A DNA stretch of 49,910 bases from an uncultured Eubacteriales bacterium. Its GTDB lineage: Bacteria; Bacillota; Clostridia; Christensenellales; CAG-917. This document shows positions 25,525 to 34,119 of the stretch, piece after piece. The translations under genes were made by a program, and so were the position numbers. Each line of letters starts with the position of its first letter. The first letter of the stretch is position 1. A model generated the notes under the pieces. The model searched no databases and was not told where the DNA came from. It saw only the letters and a program-made list of their open reading frames with translations. The stretch is from NCBI GenBank assembly GCA_900544575.1, contig UQVO01000011.1, positions 1 through 49,910 of the forward strand, given 5' to 3'.

Positions 25525-27063
25525 ATGAGCAATCCGAATTACGTTGTCAGAGGCAAGGAAAAGTTTGCCTACGGTTTTGCTGCCGTAGGCAGTTATATGG
25601 TTTCGGGCATAGTTTCGTCTTATTTTCTGAGCTATGTCACGGACATTCTCATCGTCAATTCCTGGTGGTTCATCATCGCGCTCATACTCGTGGGCAGAAT
25701 AAGCGATATGATAACCGACCCCATAATGGGCATCATCGTCGACAAGACGCGCACCAAGGCGGGCAAAATGCGCCCGTACGTCAAGGTGGGCGCGTTTTTC
25801 ATAGGGATAGTCGCGATACTGATGTATTTCCCGCTCGCGGGAGAGCAGCCCGCCAAAATGGCGTGGGCAATGATAATGTACGTCGGTTTCGGGCTTGCCT
25901 ATACTCTCGTCGACGTCCCTGCAATGGGAATGATGAGCGTCGCCACCCCCGACAAGGACGAACGCGCTTCGCTGCTGTCCTTCTATGTCACGGTCGGTTC
26001 GATAGGTGGTCTGATGCCCACGGTCATATATATGGTGCTGGACTTCTTCGTCCCGCCGAAGTGGGTCTATTTCGTGCTGGGCGTGTTGGTCGGCGTCATA
26101 GCTTTTGCCGCATACCTTTACCTCTATTTCCACAGCAAAGAGCGTTTTGCTACGAGCACGGAGTCCATAAAGGTCAAGGATATGATAAAGGCGGTGGCGA
26201 AAAACAAGCCGATGGCGCTCGCGCTGCTTATGTCGATGCTCGCGTCGCCGCGCTATATGATAATGTCTGTCGCGGTGTACATCTCGACTTACGTCGTCAT
26301 CATCCCCGGGCTGGAATCCGGCACCGTGCTCCTGCTGCTGTACATCGTCGTCGGCGTGGGGATGTTCGGAGGCATACTTCTCACCCCGCCCACATATAAG
26401 AAACTCGGCTACAAGAACGCGTCCCTGCTTTACGGCGCGATAGGCGCGGTCTTCCTCGGCTGCGGCTTCGGCGTGGGCACAATCAACATCTATGCCGCGC
26501 TGCCGTTTATGACGATAGGCGGGCTCGGACTCGGCGCATACAACACTCTGCCGTATCCTATGGTCGGCGACAGCCTCGACTATCTCGAATGGAAGACGGG
26601 GGAGAGAATGGAAGGCATCTGTTTCAGCCTCAACTCCTTCGTGACCAAGTTCAACAACGCCGTGGGCGTACTCGGCGTCATAGTCGGACTTATGGCGGTG
26701 GGTTACGTTCAGCCCGAAATCTCGGGTGAGTTCCTCGAACAGACCGCGGCAACGCGCAACGGGATGTTCGCCCTTGCCACGCTCGTGCCTGCGATAGGAT
26801 TTGCGCTTTCGCTCATTCCGATGCTCTTTTACGATTACACGGGCAAACGCAAGGAGAGAATACTCGCCGAGCTCGAAGAGCGCCGCGCCGCAAAGGCGGC
26901 ACTTGCCGCAGAGGGCGGACAGGCAGCCGTGTCCGTGACCGCGGACGAAGCGGAGCCTTCCTTTACCGAGAGCGTGTTCGTCACCGAAACCGACGCCGTG
27001 AACGCCGACGTCTCCGCGGTCCCCTCCGCAGAGCAGAGCGACGACGGAAAACAGAACGAGTAA
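25525..27063 (+). CDS. GPH-family (MelB-like) sugar:cation symporter
   Basis: A 512-residue protein with about twelve hydrophobic helices up to residue 445. It carries the GPH/MelB-type loop GRISDMITDPIMGIIVDKTR after helix 2 and a second conserved region (PYPMVGDSLDYLEWKTGERMEG) in the C-terminal half, typical of glycoside-pentoside-hexuronide transporters that couple sugar uptake to Na+ or H+. The last 65 residues form an Ala/Glu-rich acidic tail. Neighbours (divergent sialidase-like protein, downstream HAD phosphatase) fit carbohydrate uptake. The sugar is unknown. Confidence 0.87.
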   Translation: MSNPNYVVRGKEKFAYGFAAVGSYMVSGIVSSYFLSYVTDILIVNSWWFIIALILVGRISDMITDPIMGIIVDKTRTKAGKMRPYVKVGAFFIGIVAILMYFPLAGEQPAKMAWAMIMYVGFGLAYTLVDVPAMGMMSVATPDKDERASLLSFYVTVGSIGGLMPTVIYMVLDFFVPPKWVYFVLGVLVGVIAFAAYLYLYFHSKERFATSTESIKVKDMIKAVAKNKPMALALLMSMLASPRYMIMSVAVYISTYVVIIPGLESGTVLLLLYIVVGVGMFGGILLTPPTYKKLGYKNASLLYGAIGAVFLGCGFGVGTINIYAALPFMTIGGLGLGAYNTLPYPMVGDSLDYLEWKTGERMEGICFSLNSFVTKFNNAVGVLGVIVGLMAVGYVQPEISGEFLEQTAATRNGMFALATLVPAIGFALSLIPMLFYDYTGKRKERILAELEERRAAKAALAAEGGQAAVSVTADEAEPSFTESVFVTETDAVNADVSAVPSAEQSDDGKQNE

Positions 27064-27089
27064 GTATCCGGCGGTCTGCCGCTGAAACT

Positions 27090-28307
27090 ATGAATACCGA
27101 AATCAAAGAAATCATTGTCCCTCGTCGGCTGCGGGTCGCCGTCGTCTCCGACTCGCAGCTGACACCTTTTTTTCACAAGACACCCACGACTTTCGAGCGC
27201 AATCTGCGCGCCGCCTGCCGCACGATGAAAGAACTCGGCTGCGGCTTCGTCGTATATGCCGGCGACATCTGCAACCGCGCGAGCAAAAACGGCTATAAAA
27301 CGTACAAACGCAGTTTTAACGACGCGTTCGGCGACGATAAACCCGTCGTTCAGTCGATTATGGGCAATCACGATTACTATGTCCATCCCGCGCCGCGCGC
27401 CCTTTTCGAGCGCGAGCTCGGACAAAGTCCCTTCACACATTACGTCGTGAACGGATGGCATTTCATAGGTGCGTCGCCCGATTCTCCGAGTATGTACAAC
27501 GGCTACACTAAAACGCGGGAATGGATTGCCGAAAGACTGCGCATAGCGGAAGCGGACGGCACGGACAGACCCGTTTTCGTCACCGTGCACAACGCGCCGC
27601 GGAACACCGTTTACGGCAGCGACCGCTGGGGCGACGACAGCCTTGCGGGCGTGTTCGACGGACATCCCCGCGCTGTAGTGTTTTCGGGGCATACGCATTA
27701 TTCCGTCCTCGACCCGCGCAGTATGTGGCAGGGCGGCTACACCGTGTTCAATACGCAGTCGCTTTCGTACACGGAAATGGAGAAGGGAAAAGCCAACGGC
27801 AGCGTCCCGCCTCTCGCGTATTCCGCGCCTATGGGTTACGTCCTGGATTTTTCGGAAGACAAAATAGAAGTCCTGCGCTATAATATGCTGACGGGAAGAG
27901 AACAGCTTCCCGAGCGGCGTATCGTGCTGCCCGCAAAAAGCGCGCCCGCGCTGTCGCCTGCGGTGACGGAAGTGCCCGCGCCCGTTTTCCCCGACCTTGC
28001 GGGAGAATGGGAGAGCACGGAGAGTGGCACCGTACTGCGTTTTGCGCGTGCGGAAAACGCGCATTCTTACGAAGTGCGTTTTTCGGACGGAGAAGTGCAG
28101 ACCTATTTTTCGTCCTTCTATCTCGGCGACGAAGCGGAGGAAAGGGAAGCGCTTGTCGTTTACGGAAAGAAAGCGGGTGTATACGACGCGGAAATACGTG
28201 CGGTGAACGCTCTCGGCGAAAAGAGCGCGGAGTGCGTGCGTATTTCCGCAATCAATGTCGCCTCGCGCAGATACCGCCGCAAATTCGCTCCGGAGATTTG
28301 GTACTGA
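27090..28307 (+). CDS. Calcineurin-like metallophosphoesterase with a C-terminal FN3-like domain
   Basis: A 405-residue protein. Metal-site motifs appear in order: D21 in VVSDSQ, AGDIC, GNHDYY, VTVHNAP and SGHTHYS. The first motif has Gln where most family members have His (DxH), so the metal site may differ. Residues 310-395 resemble a fibronectin type III or Ig-like module. No signal peptide is visible, so it should be cytoplasmic. It lies 26 bases after the transporter gene and overlaps the HAD gene by one base (TGATG). The substrate is unknown. Confidence 0.78.
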   Translation: MNTEIKEIIVPRRLRVAVVSDSQLTPFFHKTPTTFERNLRAACRTMKELGCGFVVYAGDICNRASKNGYKTYKRSFNDAFGDDKPVVQSIMGNHDYYVHPAPRALFERELGQSPFTHYVVNGWHFIGASPDSPSMYNGYTKTREWIAERLRIAEADGTDRPVFVTVHNAPRNTVYGSDRWGDDSLAGVFDGHPRAVVFSGHTHYSVLDPRSMWQGGYTVFNTQSLSYTEMEKGKANGSVPPLAYSAPMGYVLDFSEDKIEVLRYNMLTGREQLPERRIVLPAKSAPALSPAVTEVPAPVFPDLAGEWESTESGTVLRFARAENAHSYEVRFSDGEVQTYFSSFYLGDEAEEREALVVYGKKAGVYDAEIRAVNALGEKSAECVRISAINVASRRYRRKFAPEIWY

Positions 28308-28975
28308 TGAAATTTTGCGAACTTGCAGGCTACATTTTCGACCTCGACGGCACGCTGCTCGCGTCCACGTCCCTGTGGCACGGCGTGTATGCGAGGGCGC
28401 TTGCCCGTTTCGGCATAGAAATGCCCGACGATTACGTCGAGCACGTCAATCACCTCAACATAGAAAAAGGCACGGAGTACACCGCCCGCCGCTTCGGGCT
28501 CGCCTGCGGCGGAGAGGGAGTGGCGAAGATATGGAGAAAGTACGCGGAAGAAGCGTATGCGCACGAGGTTGACCTCACGCCTTATGCCCGCGAATTGCTC
28601 GCCGCACTGCGAGGCAGGGGCAAAAAACTCGCCGTCGCGACCGCTCTCGACGAGGACCTCGCCCGCGTATGTCTTTCCCGTCACGGCGTGTGGGAGATGT
28701 TCTCCGCTTTCGTCACCGTCGGGGACGTGGGCAAGGACAAGAGCGCTCCCGACGTTTTTCTCGCGGCGGCGGCGGCACTCGGTCTGACGCCCTACGAGTG
28801 CGCGGTGGTGGAGGACGGCGAAGTCGGCGCGGCGAGCGCAAAAAAGGCGGGCTTTTTCGCCGCGGGGGTATACGACCCGTTCAGCGGCAGCGACCCGGCG
28901 CGGATGGCGGAGGTCTGCGACCGCTACGAACGCGACCTCGGCGGCTATCTGGCGGACTTTGCGGGGCGGAATTGA
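28307..28975 (+). CDS. HAD superfamily hydrolase, beta-phosphoglucomutase-like
   Basis: A 222-residue HAD hydrolase. The nucleophile motif DLDGT has D12 and D14; motif II is AVATA near residue 110, and motifs III and IV fall in GKDKSAPDVF and VVEDGEVG. An alpha-helical cap lies between motifs I and II as in the phosphoglucomutase/phosphatase subfamily. The start codon overlaps the preceding stop, so translation is coupled. It is likely a sugar phosphatase or mutase serving the transporter operon. Confidence 0.85.
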   Translation: MKFCELAGYIFDLDGTLLASTSLWHGVYARALARFGIEMPDDYVEHVNHLNIEKGTEYTARRFGLACGGEGVAKIWRKYAEEAYAHEVDLTPYARELLAALRGRGKKLAVATALDEDLARVCLSRHGVWEMFSAFVTVGDVGKDKSAPDVFLAAAAALGLTPYECAVVEDGEVGAASAKKAGFFAAGVYDPFSGSDPARMAEVCDRYERDLGGYLADFAGRN

Positions 28976-29021
28976 CACGGCGTGCGCGTTGCGGCTAAAA
29001 TCGCATTGAGGGCGCTCGCCG

Positions 29022-30071
29022 ATGACTGCGAAAGAAGGGATTAAAACACCGTCGAATGGCGGTTTCATATTGTTTGCGGCTGCCGCGGCATTTGCCGTGA
29101 TGGCTGACGTGACCGCGCTCGTGCTCGTCAGTACGGAGATACGCGACACGACGGCGGCGTTTGCCGTCTACGGCGTCGCCGTACTGCTTACGCTGTGCGT
29201 GGGGAGCGTACTGCTCGTTTACCGCCGCACAGTAAAAGCTCTCGTCACCGACAGACTGCTTTCGGGCAGGGTCGTCGCGGCGCTGAAAAGATACACGCTC
29301 TTTGACAAAATAATCACCGATTACGGCACGCGCACGCTCGTGACGTCTGCGGTCGTCGCGGTCGGGAACACGGTTTACGTCGCCTATCTCGTCTGGATGG
29401 CGGTCGCTCACATTTCCCCGTGGTACGCGGCGCTTGCGGGTTTTTACTCGTGGATGCTCGTCATCCGCAGCGCGATAGTCCTGTGGGAGCGTGTGTTCGC
29501 AAAGGACTGCGGGGACGAAACCGCGCCGCCGAGGATAAAACATATGATTGCCGCGGTGAGCGGCGGCGCGCTCATCGTTGCGGGCGGAGTGGCGGCGGCT
29601 CCCATAGTCCAGATGTCGATAGGCGCCTATCCGCACAGCGGCGGCATATCCGACATCGTGATAAACGCCGTCTTCGCGTTCGTGAAAATGACGTCGGCGG
29701 TGGTTCAGCTGGTGCGCGCGGCGGGTTTCCGCGACCCCGTGGCGCAGGCGTTGAGGAACGTAAGCCTGGTGAGTGCGATGATGTCCCTGCTGACGTTGCA
29801 GATTTCCGTCATCATCGCGTTCGCGCACGGGTACAGTATGTGGCAGTATGTGACGGGGCTCGGCGTCATAGTCAGCAGCACGACCATTGCCGCAGGTGTT
29901 GCGATGACGGCAAAAAACGTCGTCGCGTTGACGCGCAGGCGCGGCGCGGCGGAAGACGGGAAGACCGTGCCCGCGGGGAAGGCGGACGAAATACCGCCCG
30001 TTGAGGGCGAGGAAAAAGCGGACGCGGCACAAGCGGTTGAAGATTACAGGGGAACGGAAGACGGAAATTGA
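29022..30071 (+). CDS. Multi-pass membrane protein of unknown function
   Basis: A 349-residue protein with about seven hydrophobic segments across residues 14-300 and an acidic cytoplasmic tail (300-349). It lies 46 bases after the HAD gene and its stop overlaps the TTG start of the next transporter gene. No strong ribosome binding site is visible before the ATG. I recognise no family. Confidence 0.6.
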   Translation: MTAKEGIKTPSNGGFILFAAAAAFAVMADVTALVLVSTEIRDTTAAFAVYGVAVLLTLCVGSVLLVYRRTVKALVTDRLLSGRVVAALKRYTLFDKIITDYGTRTLVTSAVVAVGNTVYVAYLVWMAVAHISPWYAALAGFYSWMLVIRSAIVLWERVFAKDCGDETAPPRIKHMIAAVSGGALIVAGGVAAAPIVQMSIGAYPHSGGISDIVINAVFAFVKMTSAVVQLVRAAGFRDPVAQALRNVSLVSAMMSLLTLQISVIIAFAHGYSMWQYVTGLGVIVSSTTIAAGVAMTAKNVVALTRRRGAAEDGKTVPAGKADEIPPVEGEEKADAAQAVEDYRGTEDGN

Positions 30072-31039
30072 AGACAGCGTTATCCTTACGGCTTTCGGAC
30101 GGCGCAAAGCGTAACGGCGCCAAAATAATACTGCTGCTCAGCACCGTGCTTTGGGGGAGCAGCTACTTTATTCTGAAAGACACCCTGGACGAGGTGCCGC
30201 CTTATTTTCTGCTGTCCTTCCGTTTTCTCGTGGCGGCGGTGCTGCTGGGGCTGGTGTGCTGGAAGAAGTGGAAGCTGTTCAACCGCAGCTATCTGTGGCA
30301 GGGCGCGCTGACGGGCGTTTTTCTCGCGTTCGCATACATCTTTCAGACGCTCGGATTGCAGAATACCACGCCGGGGACAAGCTCTTTTCTCACCACCGTT
30401 TATTGCATACTTGTGCCGTTCATAGGCTGGGCGGTCACTAAAAAACGTCCTACATTGCTCAACATCGCGGCGGCGGTCGTGTGTATGGCGGGCATAGGTA
30501 TGGTCTGTATGGACGGCGGCGGCGTGGGTTTCACGCTCAAAGGCGAAGGGTACACCCTGATTTGCGGCGTGTTCTTCGCGTTGCAGATTGTCGCGGTGGA
30601 CCGTTTCGGGCAGAAACTCGACACCCTGCTTTTCACGACGGTGCAGTTTTTCACCGCGTTTTTAATCTGCGTCGTATTCTTCCTCGCAAAAGAGAGCTTC
30701 CCGACCTCGCTTTCTTCGGACAGCGCGGCGTCCCTCGTATATGTCGGCGTGATGGCGACCTGCGTGTGCTTCGTGATGATGAACGTCGGGATAAAGTACG
30801 CCTCTTCCGTCGCCGCCTCTCTCATTCTGAGTCTGGAAGGCGTGTTCGGCGTCGCGTTCTCGATGATATTCTATCACGAGCGGCTCACGTTGCAGGTCGG
30901 GCTGGGCTTCCTCGTCATATTTGCGGGGATACTGCTCAGCGAAGTGCTTCCCGAAGTGCTGAAAGCCCGCAGAGAAGCCTATTTCCCCTCCCTCCGTCCC
31001 CGTAAACGCAGGGAAGAGTACATCCGCATACAGAGATAG
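30068..31039 (+). CDS. EamA/DMT-family transporter
   Basis: A 323-residue protein with about ten hydrophobic helices in two EamA repeats. The first opens with TVLWGSSYFILKD, and each repeat ends with the family's typical helix (TPGTSSFLTTVYCILVPFIG and ASSVAASLILSLEGVFGVAF). Such proteins export or import amino acids, nucleotides or other metabolites. The likely start is a TTG at 30068 overlapping the preceding stop. It is the last gene before the terminator at 31115. Confidence 0.85.
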   Translation: MKTALSLRLSDGAKRNGAKIILLLSTVLWGSSYFILKDTLDEVPPYFLLSFRFLVAAVLLGLVCWKKWKLFNRSYLWQGALTGVFLAFAYIFQTLGLQNTTPGTSSFLTTVYCILVPFIGWAVTKKRPTLLNIAAAVVCMAGIGMVCMDGGGVGFTLKGEGYTLICGVFFALQIVAVDRFGQKLDTLLFTTVQFFTAFLICVVFFLAKESFPTSLSSDSAASLVYVGVMATCVCFVMMNVGIKYASSVAASLILSLEGVFGVAFSMIFYHERLTLQVGLGFLVIFAGILLSEVLPEVLKARREAYFPSLRPRKRREEYIRIQR

Positions 31040-31114
31040 CTGAACGCTCCGATACGTCCTCCGTCCGTCTTCCGAACGGTGTTCGGAGAGGGTGAAGAAC
31101 ATTCCGACCGAGAA

Positions 31115-31142
31115 AAAACCCTCTGCAAAGGCAGAGGGTTTT
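31115..31142. terminator. Bidirectional terminator between convergent genes
   Basis: A 12-base perfect stem (31115-31126 with 31131-31142) with an AAAG loop and A/T runs on both sides, ending the sugar transporter operon and the minus-strand gene to its right. Confidence 0.85.
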
Positions 31143-31165
31143 GAATTTCGGATTTCGGTTGAGGT

Positions 31166-32053
31166 TTACGCCTGTTTTTTCTTCATACTCTTCAAGAAGA
31201 TGAGAGCGAACAGCGTGTGCAGCACTCCGATTGCGACGGGGACGAGGAGCAGGAAGTTCATATCGCCGATGACGGTTTCCATAAAGTATTGTGCAAGGTC
31301 GAGCCCCAATTCCCCTGCATAGGAGAAGAGGAAGGGCTGGAAGAGTATGCACGCAGACACCGCAAGCAGCCCAAGCGCCAGGATGAGATGAATCAGGCGG
31401 GGGTATTTCTTCGCGATGAAGCCAACGAGCGCGAGCGCTGCGGTGAGGAGCGCCCCGAGGAAGAAGATGATGGGGAGCACCGTCACGAGCCCGTCCGCGA
31501 CACTTTCTTCGAAGATGGCTTTGATGTAGTCCGCAGTCATTTCATCGTTCGCGATGTCCTCGAGCACGCCGACGCCGTCAAAAGCGGAGAGTGCGGAGAG
31601 GAAATCGCCCGCAGTGAGCTCTTCAGAAGAGCTTGATTCGCCCAGGATGTCTTCCATCGTAGCGCCGCCCTGGTCGGCAAAGAAGTAGCCGAGCACGGAG
31701 CAGACGACGAGCAGAGCGGCGAAGATGAATATCATCGCGTTTCTGCTTCTGCCGGACTTTTTCTGCGTCTTGGCGAGCGTGCGCGCCTCGCGCTTTGCCT
31801 GCTTGTCATCGGCAGGAACAGCCGCTGCGGTGCCCGCGTTGTAGATGGGTTCGGATGCGTACGCATTGGGATTGGCGGGGGTGAAAGTGGGCTGAACCTG
31901 CGCGATTGCGTCGCGGTTGGGCAGCTTGACCCCGATGGTCACGCCGCAGCTCGGGCACTTGATTCTGTGCTTGTAGCCGTCGGGCAGATTTGCGGCATTG
32001 GCAGGAGGCTGAAAACAGATTTCGGCTCTGCAACTAGGGCATCTGGTGTACAT
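31166..32053 (-). CDS. Zinc-ribbon membrane protein
   Basis: A 295-residue protein. Residues 1-45 form a zinc ribbon with two Cys-X2-Cys knuckles (RCPSC and KCPSC). A Pro/Ala linker and a basic stretch follow, then a membrane helix (about 103-122), an acidic extracytoplasmic region (125-180) and three more helices (about 185-210, 218-240, 262-285). GGAGATT precedes the start. No family function is known to me; a sensor or membrane scaffold is possible. Confidence 0.65.
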   Translation of the reverse strand: MYTRCPSCRAEICFQPPANAANLPDGYKHRIKCPSCGVTIGVKLPNRDAIAQVQPTFTPANPNAYASEPIYNAGTAAAVPADDKQAKREARTLAKTQKKSGRSRNAMIFIFAALLVVCSVLGYFFADQGGATMEDILGESSSSEELTAGDFLSALSAFDGVGVLEDIANDEMTADYIKAIFEESVADGLVTVLPIIFFLGALLTAALALVGFIAKKYPRLIHLILALGLLAVSACILFQPFLFSYAGELGLDLAQYFMETVIGDMNFLLLVPVAIGVLHTLFALIFLKSMKKKQA

Positions 32054-32085
32054 GGCAATCTCCTTTCAGGATATTATACACACAT

Positions 32086-32114
32086 ATTATAAAAGGATAT
32101 GACCGCAAAGTCAA
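32086..32114 (-). promoter_or_regulatory. Sigma-A promoter for the zinc-ribbon protein gene
   Basis: On the minus strand, TTGACT (32109-32114) and TATAAT (32086-32091) with a 17-base spacer. Confidence 0.75.
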
Positions 32115-32281
32115 TTGCAATTAAATTTATTTTTTTCGCGCGGTTTGTGCGCGGCTCGCGCGAAAAAGCGGGCGCGCGTGAGCGCCCTGTGCGAGCGCAC
32201 ATAATGCGCGAGGATTGTGCGTGCGCGAGGTCCCTGTCCGCCCGCGCTCCCGCGGAGCGCGGCGCTCCTCTTCGGACACGC

Positions 32282-32310
32282 TTGCAAACGCGCGGAAGAA
32301 GTGGTATCAT
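32282..32310 (+). promoter_or_regulatory. Promoter of the cobalamin riboswitch transcript
   Basis: TTGCAA at 32282-32287 and TATCAT at 32305-32310 with a 17-base spacer. The aptamer begins a few bases after the expected transcription start. Confidence 0.65.
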
Positions 32311-32314
32311 AACG

Positions 32315-32460
32315 CCGTGGGTGCGGCGCAAGCCGAGAATCGGGAAGTCGGGTGAAAGTCCCGCGCAGCCCCCGCTACTGTAAGGTGAAACGGAGCACGC
32401 CATCCTTCGGGAGAAGGCGCCGCGGCGAAAGCCGACCGAAGCCAGGAGACCGGCCCGCAA
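32315..32460 (+). ncRNA. Cobalamin (B12) riboswitch
   Basis: The family hallmarks are all present in order. GAATCGGGAAGTCGGGTGAAAGTCCCGC is split here as GAATCGGGAA followed by GTCGGGTGAAAGTCCCGC. It is followed by the CAGCCCCCGCTACTGTAA core (32366-32382) and the B12 box GCCAGGAGACC (32441-32451). The downstream gene cluster encodes predicted corrinoid uptake parts, which fits. Confidence 0.95.
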
Positions 32461-32508
32461 ATAAAAAAGCAGTTGTTTCGGAGGGAGACAACGGCGGGTT
32501 TTGCCTTG

Positions 32509-32536
32509 CCTCCCCGGAAAGAACGGGAGGTTTTTT
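32509..32536 (+). terminator. Expression-platform hairpin masking the ribosome binding site
   Basis: CCTCCC (32509-32514) can pair with GGGAGG (32525-32530), followed by six Ts, immediately before the GTG start. GGGAGG is also the Shine-Dalgarno sequence of the DUF4430 gene. An upstream GGGAG (32483-32487) can pair with CTCCC and act as the alternative partner. The hairpin could therefore work as a terminator, a translation block, or both. Confidence 0.65.
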
Positions 32537-32537
32537 C

Positions 32538-32984
32538 GTGAAACGCAGAACGGTAAAACGAATCTGTTCGGTCCTTGCGGCGCTCGTCGCCGTGCTTGCG
32601 TGCGCGCTTGTATTCGCCGCGTGCGACCACAGCGATGCCAACACCGGCGAAGTCACCGTGGGGCTCATCATCGGCGACGCGGAAGCGGTGAGCGTCACTT
32701 CCGACGCGCCTTATCTTTACGATATGCTTGTCGAATACTGTGCCGAAGAGGGCATCGCGCTCGAAGGCGAGGAGAGTGCGTACGGCTTTTACATCACCCG
32801 CATAGGCGATATGGTGCAGGGCGACGGCAAGTACATTATGTTTTATCACGACATCGACGACGTGACCCTTTACACCCCGGGTTTTGACACCGAGAGGGAC
32901 GGAAAGACGTTCTTCTCGTCCTCGCTCGGCGTGTCGTCCCTGCCTTTGCGCGACGGCGCGACCTATCTCATAGTTCTGGAATAA
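32538..32984 (+). CDS. DUF4430 (transcobalamin-like) lipoprotein under B12 control
   Basis: A 148-residue lipoprotein with lipobox FAAC (C29). Residues 38-148 fit the DUF4430 fold, which is related to the C-terminal domain of transcobalamin: a PYLYDMLVEYCAEEG helix, the AYGFYITRIGD strand, GKYIMFYHD where family members have a tryptophan-containing strand, and GVSSLPLRDGATYLIVL at the end. It starts with GTG at 32538, two bases past the T run of the riboswitch hairpin. A cobalamin-binding surface role, delivering B12 to the ECF S component encoded 24 bases downstream, is inferred from fold and regulation. Confidence 0.78.
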   Translation: MKRRTVKRICSVLAALVAVLACALVFAACDHSDANTGEVTVGLIIGDAEAVSVTSDAPYLYDMLVEYCAEEGIALEGEESAYGFYITRIGDMVQGDGKYIMFYHDIDDVTLYTPGFDTERDGKTFFSSSLGVSSLPLRDGATYLIVLE

Positions 32985-33008
32985 AGCGCACTTAAACCGC
33001 GGAAACGT

Positions 33009-33674
33009 ATGTGTAAAATGCGGATTCGGCAAGAAAGCGCGGCGGAGAGCGATTCCTTCCGCGACGCGGCGGAGGTGTGCGCGGACGAAAAAACGGGCGG
33101 CGGAAATCCGTCCGCGACTCCGCGCGCGTTGAAGCGCGGAGGCAGGCTCGCGGCGGAATACGTCGTGAAGGTCGCCGTGATGTCCGCTATGCTCACGGCG
33201 CTGAAATTCGCCCTTTCGTTCATCCCCAACGTCGAAGTCGTCACTCTGCTTATTATGGTGTACGCCGCCGTGTTCGGCGCGCTTTACACTCTGCCCGCTG
33301 TGTGTGTGTTCTGCGCCGTCGAAGTGGCGATATACGGTTTCGGCAGCTGGGTGCTGCTTTATTTCGTATATTGGCCCGCGCTCGCGCTTCTGTGCTGCGC
33401 GCTTTTCCGCAGGCGGCGCAGCCTGCTCGTCGCGGTCGCCATCGCGGCGGTTATGTCCGCGCTTTTCGGCGTGCTCTCCGCCTGTACGGACACGCTGTTT
33501 GTTGCGGTGGGGTTTCCGGGGCTTGACCTCGGCGCGTACTGGGCGGCGTATTACGTCCGCGGGCTTTATTTCGACCTTGTGCACGCAGTTTCCAATTTCT
33601 GCGTGGTCGGACTGCTGTTTTTGCCGCTGTGTGCGGCGGGTGACAAAATCAGGCGGAGCGTCCGCCGCGCGTAA
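33009..33674 (+). CDS. ECF transporter S component, predicted cobalamin or corrinoid specificity
   Basis: A 221-residue membrane protein. After a hydrophilic N-terminus (1-48) it has about six hydrophobic helices, the first bearing the small-residue pattern typical of S components (VAVMSAMLTALKFALSFIP, then VEVVTLLIMVYAAVFG). S components bind vitamins and dock onto the shared EcfT/EcfA module, whose genes are not in this window. Cotranscription behind the B12 riboswitch with a DUF4430 lipoprotein argues for corrinoid uptake. The start at 33009 has no strong ribosome binding site and may be wrong. Confidence 0.8.
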   Translation: MCKMRIRQESAAESDSFRDAAEVCADEKTGGGNPSATPRALKRGGRLAAEYVVKVAVMSAMLTALKFALSFIPNVEVVTLLIMVYAAVFGALYTLPAVCVFCAVEVAIYGFGSWVLLYFVYWPALALLCCALFRRRRSLLVAVAIAAVMSALFGVLSACTDTLFVAVGFPGLDLGAYWAAYYVRGLYFDLVHAVSNFCVVGLLFLPLCAAGDKIRRSVRRA

Positions 33675-33795
33675 TTTTGCCCCCGACGGTGCGGAATATG
33701 TCGCATACGAACGAATGCGGAAGGTTTCTGTCCGCTTTTGTCGTCGTGCGTGAAAACCGCCGTTTTCCGTGCTAGCATATTGCGCGGAGGCAGCT

Positions 33796-34119
33796 ATGGC
33801 AAACGTCAGACATCCCGAATGCGCAATAAGAAACCTTGCCAAGGAGGCAAAACGCAGGCTGCGCGAAGGCTCTTACGACAGAGAGGCGCGGCAGTCTTTT
33901 CCGCAGGGAGCGACGCCTGCGCAGAAACAGATATACATAAGGCTGAAACAGCTGCTCGACAGCGGAGAGGAAGTGGTCAATCCGATTCGTCAGCTTGCCG
34001 ACGCCGAACTGATGTCCCGCCTTTCCCACGAAGAAAGGCAGAGGTACGTGTTTCGGCTTGCGGCGGATTATCTTGCGGTGAAGAAGGAGCTCGAAGGTCG
34101 TCTCGCCGCGGGGAAATGA
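33796..34119 (+). CDS. Small charged helical protein of unknown function
   Basis: A 107-residue, Arg/Glu-rich, probably all-helical protein without membrane segments. GCGGAGGC lies seven bases before the ATG at 33796, and codon use resembles the neighbours. Its 3' part overlaps the C-terminal coding region of convergent yabQ by 143 bases. I recognise no family; a nucleic acid or regulatory role is only a guess. Confidence 0.6.
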   Translation: MANVRHPECAIRNLAKEAKRRLREGSYDREARQSFPQGATPAQKQIYIRLKQLLDSGEEVVNPIRQLADAELMSRLSHEERQRYVFRLAADYLAVKKELEGRLAAGK

